Below, in pieces: positions 1 through 5,165 of a DNA stretch of 5,463 bases. The position numbers and the translations under genes are program-made. How positions within the stretch are numbered: the first letter of the stretch is position 1; each line of letters opens with the position of its first letter. The DNA is taken from the NCBI GenBank assembly GCA_013330215.1, contig DUIS01000029.1, forward strand, positions 1 through 5,463. Direction: 5' to 3'. The stretch is from Microcaldota archaeon. Lineage in GTDB: Archaea; Micrarchaeota; Micrarchaeia; Micrarchaeales; Micrarchaeaceae. The notes under the pieces were generated by a model. It searched no databases. It was not told the DNA's origin and saw nothing but the letters and a program-made list of their open reading frames with translations.

Positions 1-601
1 TGGAGCCACAGTAGATGCGCTTGTGGTCAACTCCGCGACAGGGCAGACTGTGCCGGTAAGCATCGCGACCAATCCGATAACACTGAACGGGTCGACAACG
101 GTATCTGCGTCTGTCTCAGGCTTGGTCTTCTCCAATCCGGCATATCTGTGGAGCATCACAGGATGCCCCGACTTCGTCAGTCCAGGCAGTGTCTCCTCAT
201 TCACCTATACCGCATCCGCCACAGGCCTCACATCAGACTGCGTATTCACTGTCTCGGTAACGGATACATACGGCAACACGGGAACCGGGGTCTCAGCAGC
301 GCTGGCGGTCAATCAGCCCTCACAAGCAACTACCACTAGTACAAGTACAACCGTTAATACGACTACCACAATGGCGCAACAGAATGCAACTGTACAGGCA
401 CAGCCCGTAACGACAGTGCCAACAATAACCGTGCCAGCCAGTGCGGCAGCGGTTGTGCCTGCTGCAGCACCTGCAGCGTCGTCCAACAACAGTTACCTGA
501 TAGGCGTGACAGGGATAGTGATAGTCATTGTGGCCACTCTGCTATACTATCGCAGTACTGGTAGATTGGGCAGGAGTAGGCGTGGCAGGAGGCACTACTG
601 A
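1..601 (+). CDS. C-terminal part of a membrane-anchored surface protein with an Ig-like domain (5' end outside window)
   Basis: The reading frame is open from base 2 to the TGA at 599-601, giving 199 visible residues; a GTG at 23 is probably internal because the frame stays open to the window edge. Residues about 15-105 are Ser/Thr/Val/Gly-rich and beta-strand-like, with the pattern of an Ig-like or PKD-like extracellular domain and two cysteines (about 55 and 80) that could form a disulphide. A Thr/Ser-rich stalk follows (about 110-123), then a Pro/Ala/Val linker to about 158. One hydrophobic helix (about 165-183, containing GIVIVIVATLLYY) and a basic tail rich in Arg (GRLGRSRRGRRHY) end the protein. 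This is the layout of a type I-like membrane anchor with the bulk outside the cell. Four N-X-S/T sequons (about 29, 119, 128, 162) would suit glycosylation. Family not identified; the role (S-layer, adhesin or other envelope protein) is inferred from architecture only. Confidence 0.75.
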   Translation, partial: GATVDALVVNSATGQTVPVSIATNPITLNGSTTVSASVSGLVFSNPAYLWSITGCPDFVSPGSVSSFTYTASATGLTSDCVFTVSVTDTYGNTGTGVSAALAVNQPSQATTTSTSTTVNTTTTMAQQNATVQAQPVTTVPTITVPASAAAVVPAAAPAASSNNSYLIGVTGIVIVIVATLLYYRSTGRLGRSRRGRRHY

Positions 602-623
602 ACGTTTCTTCCTCAGCCTCGCG

Positions 624-986
624 CTATGTTCTGATCAGCCTGGTTAATGCCGCCTTGAGCTGTTTTGGGTTTTCCAGTGCTTTGCAGAGGCTTGCTTGTT
701 CATATATGGTTACGGTCCTGCCCCCTCTATCCCTGGTAATCCTTGCTATTGCGCTGTTAACCCCTACAAAAGGGATACGCGTTTCGCAATTAACTATTCC
801 GGTTTCATTTACGTCAAGCAGGGTGTATTGGCGGGTTCTTGGAACAGAGTCCTCGATCCATACACGGGTTATGGCGACACTCGCGTCCAGATTCTCCCTC
901 TTAAAGTTCTGTAATGCTTCTGTGTCGGCTAGTTTCTTCTGGGGTATGTCTGCCGTTAGGATTGCCATTTTGGTCTTTGCCTCCAT
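624..986 (-). CDS. Unrecognised 120-residue protein downstream of tRNA-Leu
   Basis: I do not recognise this protein. It is soluble-looking, with no signal peptide or membrane segment, and mixes charged helices (residues about 16-31 and 104-118) with beta-rich stretches (about 35-47, 53-75, 89-96). It contains two cysteines (67 and 101). It is preferred over the overlapping plus-strand frame at 655-1026 because its amino-acid composition is normal, while the other frame is Ser/Cys/Leu-heavy as antisense shadows are. A strong TATA-like stretch lies 27-41 bases ahead of the ATG at 984-986. An alternative start at Met7 (966-968) has GGAGG 11 bases upstream. In other archaea the gene after rpoD and tRNA-Leu is often ribosomal protein eL18; the size is right, but I see no convincing eL18 signature. 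It is convergent with the surface-protein gene, with 22 bases between the stops. Confidence 0.65.
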   Translation of the reverse strand: MEAKTKMAILTADIPQKKLADTEALQNFKRENLDASVAITRVWIEDSVPRTRQYTLLDVNETGIVNCETRIPFVGVNSAIARITRDRGGRTVTIYEQASLCKALENPKQLKAALTRLIRT

Positions 987-1012
987 CTTATCACTTGAAT
1001 ACTGTTACTGGG

Positions 1013-1027
1013 TTTATAATATATAAG
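1013..1027 (-). promoter_or_regulatory. TATA box for the 120-residue gene
   Basis: On the minus strand this reads CTTATATATTATAAA, a double TATA-like element. The inner TTATAAA begins 33 bases before the ATG at 986, so transcription would start within a few bases of the start codon. The element lies between the tRNA-Leu 3' end and the gene, suggesting that the gene can be transcribed independently of rpoD and the tRNA. Confidence 0.55.
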
Positions 1028-1063
1028 TCTTCTTGATGCCTCTGCCGTCATAGAATTAAGACT

Positions 1064-1149
1064 TGCGGGGGACGAGATTCGAACTCGCGCAGTCTCTACG
1101 ACACAGGAACCTCAATCCTGCGCATTTGGCCAGGCTCTGCCACCCCCGC
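1064..1149 (-). tRNA. tRNA-Leu, anticodon GAG
   Basis: The minus strand folds into a full type II tRNA of 86 bases. The acceptor stem is GCGGGGG with CCCCCGC, followed by discriminator A, which is typical of tRNA-Leu. T8 and G9 precede a three-pair D stem (GCA/TGC) with a GG in the D loop. The anticodon stem is CAGGA/TCCTG around loop TTGAGGT, so the anticodon is GAG (plus-strand bases 1111-1113), reading CUC and CUU. The long variable arm contains a GTC/GAC hairpin. The T arm is GCGAG/CTCGT with loop TTCGAAT; its first pair is a G-T wobble. No intron is present, and the 3' CCA is not encoded (the next bases read AGT), so CCA must be added after transcription. It begins 7 bases after the rpoD stop and is probably co-transcribed with rpoD. 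Confidence 0.97.
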
Positions 1150-1156
1150 ATAAGCG

Positions 1157-1732
1157 TTATATCTTCTTTACTTCCTTCTCTATCTCCTTGAGCTCGTCCT
1201 TGATAGAGCCAAGAGCCTTGCCGATTATCTCCCTAGGCGGCATCTGGCCGAATGATTCTACGGAGAAGCTGAATGTGCCGTCCTTCTCCTGGTCGTATGT
1301 CACTATGCCAGGCTGGAATTTCGCGTGCTTTTCGCCGTTTCCGAGCAACGCCTTGCAGTCTATCCTGAGCTTCTGCTCGTTCGCCAGCTTGATTATAGGT
1401 ATTGCGCCGTTTGCCACCTTCACCTCCTTGTCCTTGGACTCGAGCTCGCTCGAGTATACTATCTTGGGGCCTGTGGCCTCAAGGGTGAACATTATCTCGT
1501 CCGTCTCGGAATAGCCTGAGCTCGGCGTCTTGATAGGTATTAGCCCTATGCGGTGCGCTATGTACTCGTCGAACATCGCGCTTGAGTTCTCGTAGAACGT
1601 CACGGTGTCTATTGCGAAGCAGCCCACATGGTTTATCGCCATGCGCCTCAGCGCGTTAGCCTGGCTGTTCCTCGCGTCCTTCAGCGTGAAGCTGAGAGTG
1701 CTCCCCTTTTCCTCAGTATTCTCTATCTTCAT
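1157..1732 (-). CDS. rpoD: DNA-directed RNA polymerase subunit D (Rpo3; Rpb3/alpha homologue)
   Basis: This 191-residue protein is the archaeal counterpart of bacterial alpha and eukaryotic Rpb3. It pairs with subunit L and starts assembly of RNA polymerase. Diagnostic segments are NALRR at 26-30, AIDTVTFYEN at 40-49, DEYIAHRIGLIPIKT at 55-69, GNGEKHAKFQPG at 131-142, and the C-terminal SFSVESFG before a final amphipathic helix. Many archaeal D subunits carry a ferredoxin-like D3 domain after the HAKWQP-type motif. Here only about a dozen residues separate HAKFQPG from the C-terminal SFSVES strand, and the protein has only two cysteines (38 and 126), so D3 and its iron-sulphur cluster are absent. 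The ATG at 1730-1732 has no Shine-Dalgarno sequence. tRNA-Leu follows after 7 bases, an arrangement also known from other archaeal ribosomal-protein clusters. The usual upstream partners (S13, S4, S11) are not here: a divergent gene takes that side. Confidence 0.96.
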   Translation of the reverse strand: MKIENTEEKGSTLSFTLKDARNSQANALRRMAINHVGCFAIDTVTFYENSSAMFDEYIAHRIGLIPIKTPSSGYSETDEIMFTLEATGPKIVYSSELESKDKEVKVANGAIPIIKLANEQKLRIDCKALLGNGEKHAKFQPGIVTYDQEKDGTFSFSVESFGQMPPREIIGKALGSIKDELKEIEKEVKKI

Positions 1733-1760
1733 CTATTCAACTCAAAAAGTTAGCAAACCG

Positions 1761-1786
1761 CTAAATAGGCAATGGTAAATATATAT
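1761..1786 (-). promoter_or_regulatory. Candidate TATA elements for rpoD
   Basis: On the minus strand two A/T elements precede rpoD. TATATATT (1785-1778) begins 53 bases ahead of the ATG and would give a leader of roughly 20-25 bases. A weaker CTATTTAG (1768-1761) begins about 36 bases ahead and would give a nearly leaderless mRNA. The first matches the archaeal consensus better. Which is used cannot be settled from sequence. Confidence 0.4.
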
Positions 1787-1810
1787 CGGTAGAATATAGG
1801 ATAATTAAGC

Positions 1811-1817
1811 TTATAAA
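1811..1817 (+). promoter_or_regulatory. TATA box for the gene at 1864-2481
   Basis: TTATAAA lies 26 bases before the TTG at 1837 and 53 bases before the ATG at 1864. Taking the 29-base TATA-to-start distance seen at lysA, transcription would begin near 1840. That is downstream of the TTG and so favours translation from the ATG. Confidence 0.5.
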
Positions 1818-1847
1818 CGTTTACACGGGTGGGTTCTTGGGCTTTGA

Positions 1848-1853
1848 GGAGGT
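1848..1853 (+). promoter_or_regulatory. Shine-Dalgarno sequence deciding the start at 1864
   Basis: GGAGGT, inside a longer GAGGAGGT, sits 10 bases before the ATG at 1864. It is the only full match to the archaeal anti-16S consensus ahead of a start in this window. It could also simply be Glu-Glu-Val codons if translation begins at the TTG at 1837. Confidence 0.45.
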
Positions 1854-1863
1854 ATTCAAGGGC

Positions 1864-2481
1864 ATGATAAAGGAGGGTATGAACGGTTCGGAATGCATGC
1901 TTGTCTCGAAGGAGAGGCCCCACATATCAAAGGCTAAGATAGATAGGCACTCCAATGCCAAATACATAGTCGTGGACGCGTTTGAGCATTCAAAATACAC
2001 AAGCGAGCTTGACGAAAGGTACATAGCCGCGCCAGAGCTTAGCTACGACCTGCTTTTCAGCATGCACGATGTCAATTCAAGGAGGAGCATTGTCTACAGG
2101 ACGTTCCAGGATGTGGGGCTTCTGCATACGGCAGTAAAAAAGGACCTAGAGGCCTTCGGAAGGAAGGCGAACATAGAGGCGAGGGTAATAGGCCTGCAGA
2201 ACGGTCAGGACTTCGGCATGCTTAAGGAGATATCGGATTTCATAGCAGAGCATAACATAAGGCTTGTCGAAGTCGACCTCTTCGGGAACAGCGTAAGGCA
2301 CGTTGCGATAGACACGAAGCTGGGCATGAGCCTAAACATACTGATGGAGAACAGGATCTACAGGCCCGGCGAGCTGGTAAACAACATGACACTTGAGAAC
2401 TTCGAGGCGGCATTGACCAAGAGGAGTGCAGCCCCGAAAAGGAGGCACACGAATAAGGCAGAACCAAAGCCGAAGGGTTAG
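1864..2481 (+). CDS. Unrecognised soluble protein of about 205 residues, divergent from rpoD
   Basis: I do not recognise a family. Translated from the ATG at 1864 the protein has 205 residues; from an in-frame TTG at 1837 it would have 214. The ATG is preferred because GGAGGT precedes it and the TATA box at 1811-1817 places the transcript start near 1840. The extra nine residues (MGFEEVFKG) do look protein-like, so the longer form stays possible. Visible features are an alternating beta/alpha pattern with no membrane segment: strand AKYIVVDAF (32-40), strand SIVYRTF (75-81) followed by helix LHTAVKKDLEAFG, strand IEARVIGL (104-111), helix MLKEISDFIAEH, strand IRLVEVDLFG (132-141), and helix MSLNILMENRIY. 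The last 18 or so residues are basic and Pro/Lys-rich, as in a flexible nucleic-acid-binding tail. The stop lies 67 bases ahead of lysA, which has its own promoter. Function unknown; RNA or ribosome association would be a guess from the tail. Confidence 0.8.
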   Translation: MIKEGMNGSECMLVSKERPHISKAKIDRHSNAKYIVVDAFEHSKYTSELDERYIAAPELSYDLLFSMHDVNSRRSIVYRTFQDVGLLHTAVKKDLEAFGRKANIEARVIGLQNGQDFGMLKEISDFIAEHNIRLVEVDLFGNSVRHVAIDTKLGMSLNILMENRIYRPGELVNNMTLENFEAALTKRSAAPKRRHTNKAEPKPKG

Positions 2482-2519
2482 GGACGCCAGTACAATCCGG
2501 TTAAATATGCACCCGTTAA

Positions 2520-2526
2520 TTTATTA
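2520..2526 (+). promoter_or_regulatory. TATA box for lysA (leaderless start)
   Basis: TTTATTA begins 29 bases before the lysA ATG, and no Shine-Dalgarno sequence precedes that ATG. The spacing predicts that transcription starts at or next to the ATG, i.e. a leaderless mRNA. A second A/T element, TTAAATAT at 2501-2508, is too far upstream to give this geometry. Confidence 0.5.
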
Positions 2527-2548
2527 GTGAATATACGCGCGTGGTACC

Positions 2549-3778
2549 ATGTGGTGGGAGGTTCCGAATCATTTAAAGATAAAGCATGGCGAGCTTTACA
2601 TAGCTGGAAAATCAGCTGCGAAGCTAGGTAGGGAGGCCGGCACGCCGGTCTATGTCTACAACGGCAAACGCGTAGTGGAGAACTACAGGAGGTTCTACAG
2701 CACGCTGAAGAAATACACTGAAAGGGAGCTGCGCGTCTGCTACGCGATGAAGGCAAATTCAAATCCAGACATACTCAAACTGCTAAAAAAGGAAGGAGCG
2801 TGGGTAGATGTCGTATCCCCAGAGGAGGCGGAGCGAGCGCTGTCTGTAGGGTTCGACAGCGAGAAGGTGCTGTTCACAGGGACAAGCGTCTCGAACAGCG
2901 ACCTGAAAAGGATCAGCGACATGGGCATAATGGTGAATATCGATTCGGTATCAGAACTCAAAAGGCTTGGAAGGATCGGAAAAAGCGGCATGAGGGTATC
3001 GATAAGGATGGATCCCGGAATAAACGGCAGCGGACACAGCTGGAAGGTCACGACAGCCGGCAGAAGCTCCCATGGCGTGCCGATAAAATTCTCGATTCCG
3101 AGAGAGGAGGTGCTTGATGTTGCAAGAATGTGCGAATCGGATTCATTCCGGCTGGCAGGGCTTCACATACACGTGGGCTCCAACTGGAGGACCAACGAGG
3201 AGATAAGCGAGTTCATCAACGCCGTTGACCTGGTATTGGATACCGCAAGGCAGGTCTCAAGGGCGCTGGGCCACGAGCTTGAATTCATAGACCTTGGCGG
3301 AGGCCCAGGGGTAAGGTACATGGAAAGCCAGAAGGAATTCCCGCTAGACGAATACGCAAGGCAGATTTGCAAAAGGATAGACGGTTCGCATCTGTCGCTC
3401 AATGCAATAGCGTTCGAGCCTGGCAGGTACATAGTTGCTGATTCTGGCATAATGCTTATGGAGGTAGTCGACGTGAAAAAAAGATACGGCGACTTAATAG
3501 TTGGTGTGAACAGCGGATTCAACCACATGGCAAGGGCAGCAATGTACGATTCCTACCATGAGATAATAAACTGCGCAAAAGCAGGCAAGAAGGCGGACAC
3601 GCACGTGGTCATAGCCGGAAACCTGTGCGAGACCGGTGATGTCTTCACGAAAGAGCCCAGGCTCATGCCGAAGCCTGAGGAGGGCGACATACTCGCGATA
3701 CACAATGCCGGCGCATACGGATACACAATGGCATCAAGATACAACCTCAGGGACTTGCCAAAGGAGATCGTGCTGTAA
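2549..3778 (+). CDS. lysA: Diaminopimelate decarboxylase-like PLP enzyme (fold type III)
   Basis: This 409-residue protein matches the LysA group, which removes CO2 from meso-diaminopimelate to make L-lysine in the cytosol. Family marks appear in order: YVYNGKRV (35-42), the PLP-binding lysine in YAMKANSN (Lys68), GLHIHVGS (204-211), the phosphate-binding glycine loop DLGGGPG (248-254), EPGR (290-293), the catalytic-cysteine segment LCETGD (359-364, Cys360) and GAYGYTMASRYN (388-399). Three details differ from standard LysA: the KFGI motif reads KFSI with a short HGVP-containing insertion before it (170-183); SNYN reads SRYN; and the protein ends about 20 residues early, at PKEIVL, which corresponds to the usual PAEVLV. 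Other members of the fold (D-lysine/D-ornithine or carboxynorspermidine decarboxylases) are less likely given these motifs, but exact substrate is not proven. Its stop is 3 bases from that of the convergent thpR. Confidence 0.88.
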   Translation: MWWEVPNHLKIKHGELYIAGKSAAKLGREAGTPVYVYNGKRVVENYRRFYSTLKKYTERELRVCYAMKANSNPDILKLLKKEGAWVDVVSPEEAERALSVGFDSEKVLFTGTSVSNSDLKRISDMGIMVNIDSVSELKRLGRIGKSGMRVSIRMDPGINGSGHSWKVTTAGRSSHGVPIKFSIPREEVLDVARMCESDSFRLAGLHIHVGSNWRTNEEISEFINAVDLVLDTARQVSRALGHELEFIDLGGGPGVRYMESQKEFPLDEYARQICKRIDGSHLSLNAIAFEPGRYIVADSGIMLMEVVDVKKRYGDLIVGVNSGFNHMARAAMYDSYHEIINCAKAGKKADTHVVIAGNLCETGDVFTKEPRLMPKPEEGDILAIHNAGAYGYTMASRYNLRDLPKEIVL

Positions 3779-3781
3779 ACA

Positions 3782-4345
3782 CTATTCCAGCGGCTTTGTG
3801 TAAAGGTCTGCGTAGACCGGCCCTTTGTCTGTCAGGGTGCTGCTCTTTATCTTTATCTCGCTGCAGATGAATCTCCCGAATTCCTTGCCCGAATTCCTGT
3901 TTATGAATTCAAAGAGCTGCGCTATCTCGCATCTGGGGCGCGTCCTTGCTATTGTGATGTGGGGATGGTATTCCCTGCTGTCAATCCCCTCAACAATCGG
4001 CTTGATCTTCTTGAAGAGCGCCCTGTATATCAGGATGATCGCGTCCCTTCCCTCCTCAACATTTGCAAATATGACATTGGGCCTCTTTGAGGAGAATGTG
4101 CCTATGCCCTTTACAGAGACGTAGAACTTGGCGTGGCTGAGCTCTGCAAGCGCCTTTTTGGTCTCTGCAAGCATCGCGCCGTTTATATCGCCGAGGAAGA
4201 AGAGCGTTATGTGGAGGTTCTCCTTAGAAACGGGCTTCGCGCCATACTGGTCCAGCCCCACGCCCAGCTCCTCGAGCTTCCTCCTGACATCCTCTGTCAG
4301 CTCTATCGAGATGAATGTCCTTGCCCTTTCCTCTTGCTCATCCAT
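3782..4345 (-). CDS. thpR: RNA 2',3'-cyclic phosphodiesterase (2'-5' RNA ligase family, ThpR)
   Basis: This 187-residue protein is a 2H phosphoesterase. Both catalytic H-x-T-x motifs are present: HITL at 45-48 and HITI at 129-132, each ending a hydrophobic beta strand in the two-lobed fold. The N-terminal RTFISIEL (9-16), the FFLGDI after the first motif, and GIGTFSSKRPNVIFANVEEG (80-99) are typical of the ThpR/LigT branch. The length is normal. Enzymes of this family open 2',3'-cyclic phosphate RNA ends to 2'-phosphates and can in vitro join 2'-5' ends; the true cellular substrate is usually unknown, with tRNA-derived ends a common suggestion. The ATG at 4343-4345 has no Shine-Dalgarno sequence and lies 29 bases from a TATA-like element shared with the divergent glycosyltransferase gene. 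It converges with lysA, with 3 bases between stops. Confidence 0.93.
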   Translation of the reverse strand: MDEQEERARTFISIELTEDVRRKLEELGVGLDQYGAKPVSKENLHITLFFLGDINGAMLAETKKALAELSHAKFYVSVKGIGTFSSKRPNVIFANVEEGRDAIILIYRALFKKIKPIVEGIDSREYHPHITIARTRPRCEIAQLFEFINRNSGKEFGRFICSEIKIKSSTLTDKGPVYADLYTKPLE

Positions 4346-4366
4346 ACTAGAAGATACTGCACACAG

Positions 4367-4374
4367 TTAATATT
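4367..4374. promoter_or_regulatory. Shared bidirectional TATA-like element between thpR and the glycosyltransferase gene
   Basis: TTAATATT reads as AATATTAA on the other strand, so it can serve as a TATA-like element in either direction. Its outer edges lie 29 bases from the thpR ATG (minus) and 36 bases from the glycosyltransferase ATG at 4403 (plus). No other A/T-rich element is present in the 57-base gap, and neither start has a Shine-Dalgarno sequence. Both mRNAs would be leaderless or have leaders under about 10 bases. Confidence 0.45.
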
Positions 4375-4402
4375 CCTTTGCGTTGAATAATGGTTAGATT
4401 CG

Positions 4403-5077
4403 ATGGATTACTCCGACACAACCGTAATGATACCTGTGAAGGACGAGCCCGCGGTTGCAGCAGTCACTAAGAGCGTTCTCAGGAACCTGCCCGGCTGCAA
4501 GGTGGCCATAGTCTACAAGGGATACGGCAAGGAGGGGCTGAAGCTGGGCTTTTCTGACAAGCGCCTTACGATCATAAAGCAGAATGGATCCGGGAAGGGG
4601 GTCGGCGTAGTCCAGGCAGCCAAGCACATACACACAGAGATAATGTGCCTCATAGATGGTGATGCCACCTACGAGGTGAACGACCTCAAGAAGGTCATAG
4701 CTCTTGTCCGCGATGGCGCTGACATGGCGCTTGGCAACAGGCTCTACAAGATAGACCCCGAATCGATGCCAGGGCACATACAGTTCGGGAACAAGGTGAT
4801 CACGATTATAGCCGACATACTCTACGGCATGAACATAAAGGACTCGCAGACCGGGCTCAGGGCCGTAAGGAAGAGCGCATTCGACACCCTCGTGCTCAGG
4901 GAGAGGTACTTCGGCATAGAGTCGGAGATGAACATAAAGGGGCGCAAGAGGGGCTTCAGGATAGCGGAGACCCCGATAAAATATTACAAGCGGGTCGGTG
5001 AGGTGCAGCACCAGATGAAGCTTATCGACGGGGTAAACCTCGCGCTTCTTAATTTCAAGTGGCTGAACGACAAGTAA
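4403..5077 (+). CDS. Family 2 glycosyltransferase, soluble, dolichyl-phosphate-mannose-synthase-like
   Basis: This 224-residue GT-A fold protein should transfer a sugar from a nucleotide sugar to a lipid or other acceptor. Visible marks are an opening strand TVMIPVKDE (7-15), GSGKGVGVVQAAK (62-74), the metal-binding DGDATY (85-90), MALGNRL (108-114), FGNKVITIIADILYG (128-142), DSQTGLRAVRKSAF (147-160), the GIESEMNIK helix with its acidic pair (171-179) and RIAETPIKYYKR (186-197). These resemble the DPM1/GtrB-type catalytic domain. The protein stops right after this domain, with no C-terminal membrane helices, so it is cytosolic or peripheral. The usual DDGS motif after the second strand is replaced by IVYKGYGKEG (36-45). 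The ATG at 4403 is the first in-frame start after a stop at 4388-4390; an ATG at 4390 is out of frame. Donor and acceptor cannot be read from sequence; a role in envelope or surface-protein glycosylation is plausible. Confidence 0.88.
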   Translation: MDYSDTTVMIPVKDEPAVAAVTKSVLRNLPGCKVAIVYKGYGKEGLKLGFSDKRLTIIKQNGSGKGVGVVQAAKHIHTEIMCLIDGDATYEVNDLKKVIALVRDGADMALGNRLYKIDPESMPGHIQFGNKVITIIADILYGMNIKDSQTGLRAVRKSAFDTLVLRERYFGIESEMNIKGRKRGFRIAETPIKYYKRVGEVQHQMKLIDGVNLALLNFKWLNDK

Positions 5078-5097
5078 TTCCTGATTCTTCGCTATAC

Positions 5098-5109
5098 TTT
5101 TAGCTAAAA
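5098..5109. promoter_or_regulatory. Perfect 12-base palindrome TTTTAGCTAAAA upstream of pyrG
   Basis: TTTTAGCTAAAA equals its own reverse complement. It lies 20 bases after the glycosyltransferase stop and 24 bases before the pyrG TATA box. It could be an operator for a dimeric regulator of pyrG or part of the termination region of the upstream gene. The arm is too short and A/T-rich to be a convincing RNA hairpin. Role unproven. Confidence 0.3.
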
Positions 5110-5130
5110 AGGTAAATGGGATTTGCGCAA

Positions 5131-5140
5131 ACCTTTTAAA
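5131..5140 (+). promoter_or_regulatory. TATA box for pyrG
   Basis: ACCTTTTAAA contains the TATA element TTTTAAA (5134-5140), which begins 32 bases before the GTG at 5166. The purine-rich GCGCAAACC before it could act as the TFB recognition element. Spacing predicts a transcript starting at or very near the GTG. Confidence 0.55.
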
Positions 5141-5165
5141 TGTGGTGCGGAACATAATAGATACC

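Noticed and set aside
340..480. Tandem repeat in the Thr/Ala-rich segment of the surface protein
   Set aside because: The bias is at the amino-acid level (Thr, then Pro/Ala/Val) with irregular codons; no DNA repeat unit recurs exactly.
602..623. Possible terminator between the surface-protein gene and the convergent 120-residue gene
   Set aside because: There is only a weak pyrimidine stretch and no stem or clear T-run.
655..1026. Hydrophobic 123-codon frame on the plus strand opposite the 120-residue gene
   Set aside because: Its Ser/Cys/Leu-heavy composition is that of an antisense shadow; the minus-strand frame has balanced composition and a well-placed TATA box.
1025..1064. Inverted repeat AAGTCTT / AAGACTT between the tRNA 3' end and the TATA box
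   Set aside because: Seven-base arms with a 26-base spacer are expected by chance at this frequency, and there is no T-run to make a terminator.
2482..2548. Lysine riboswitch or leader RNA ahead of lysA
   Set aside because: The 67-base gap is too short for a lysine riboswitch, and the TATA spacing points to a leaderless mRNA.
4394..5155. 253-codon frame on the minus strand across the glycosyltransferase gene
   Set aside because: It lies opposite a clear family 2 glycosyltransferase, is rich in Leu/Tyr/His/Val as shadows are, and shows no domain motif.
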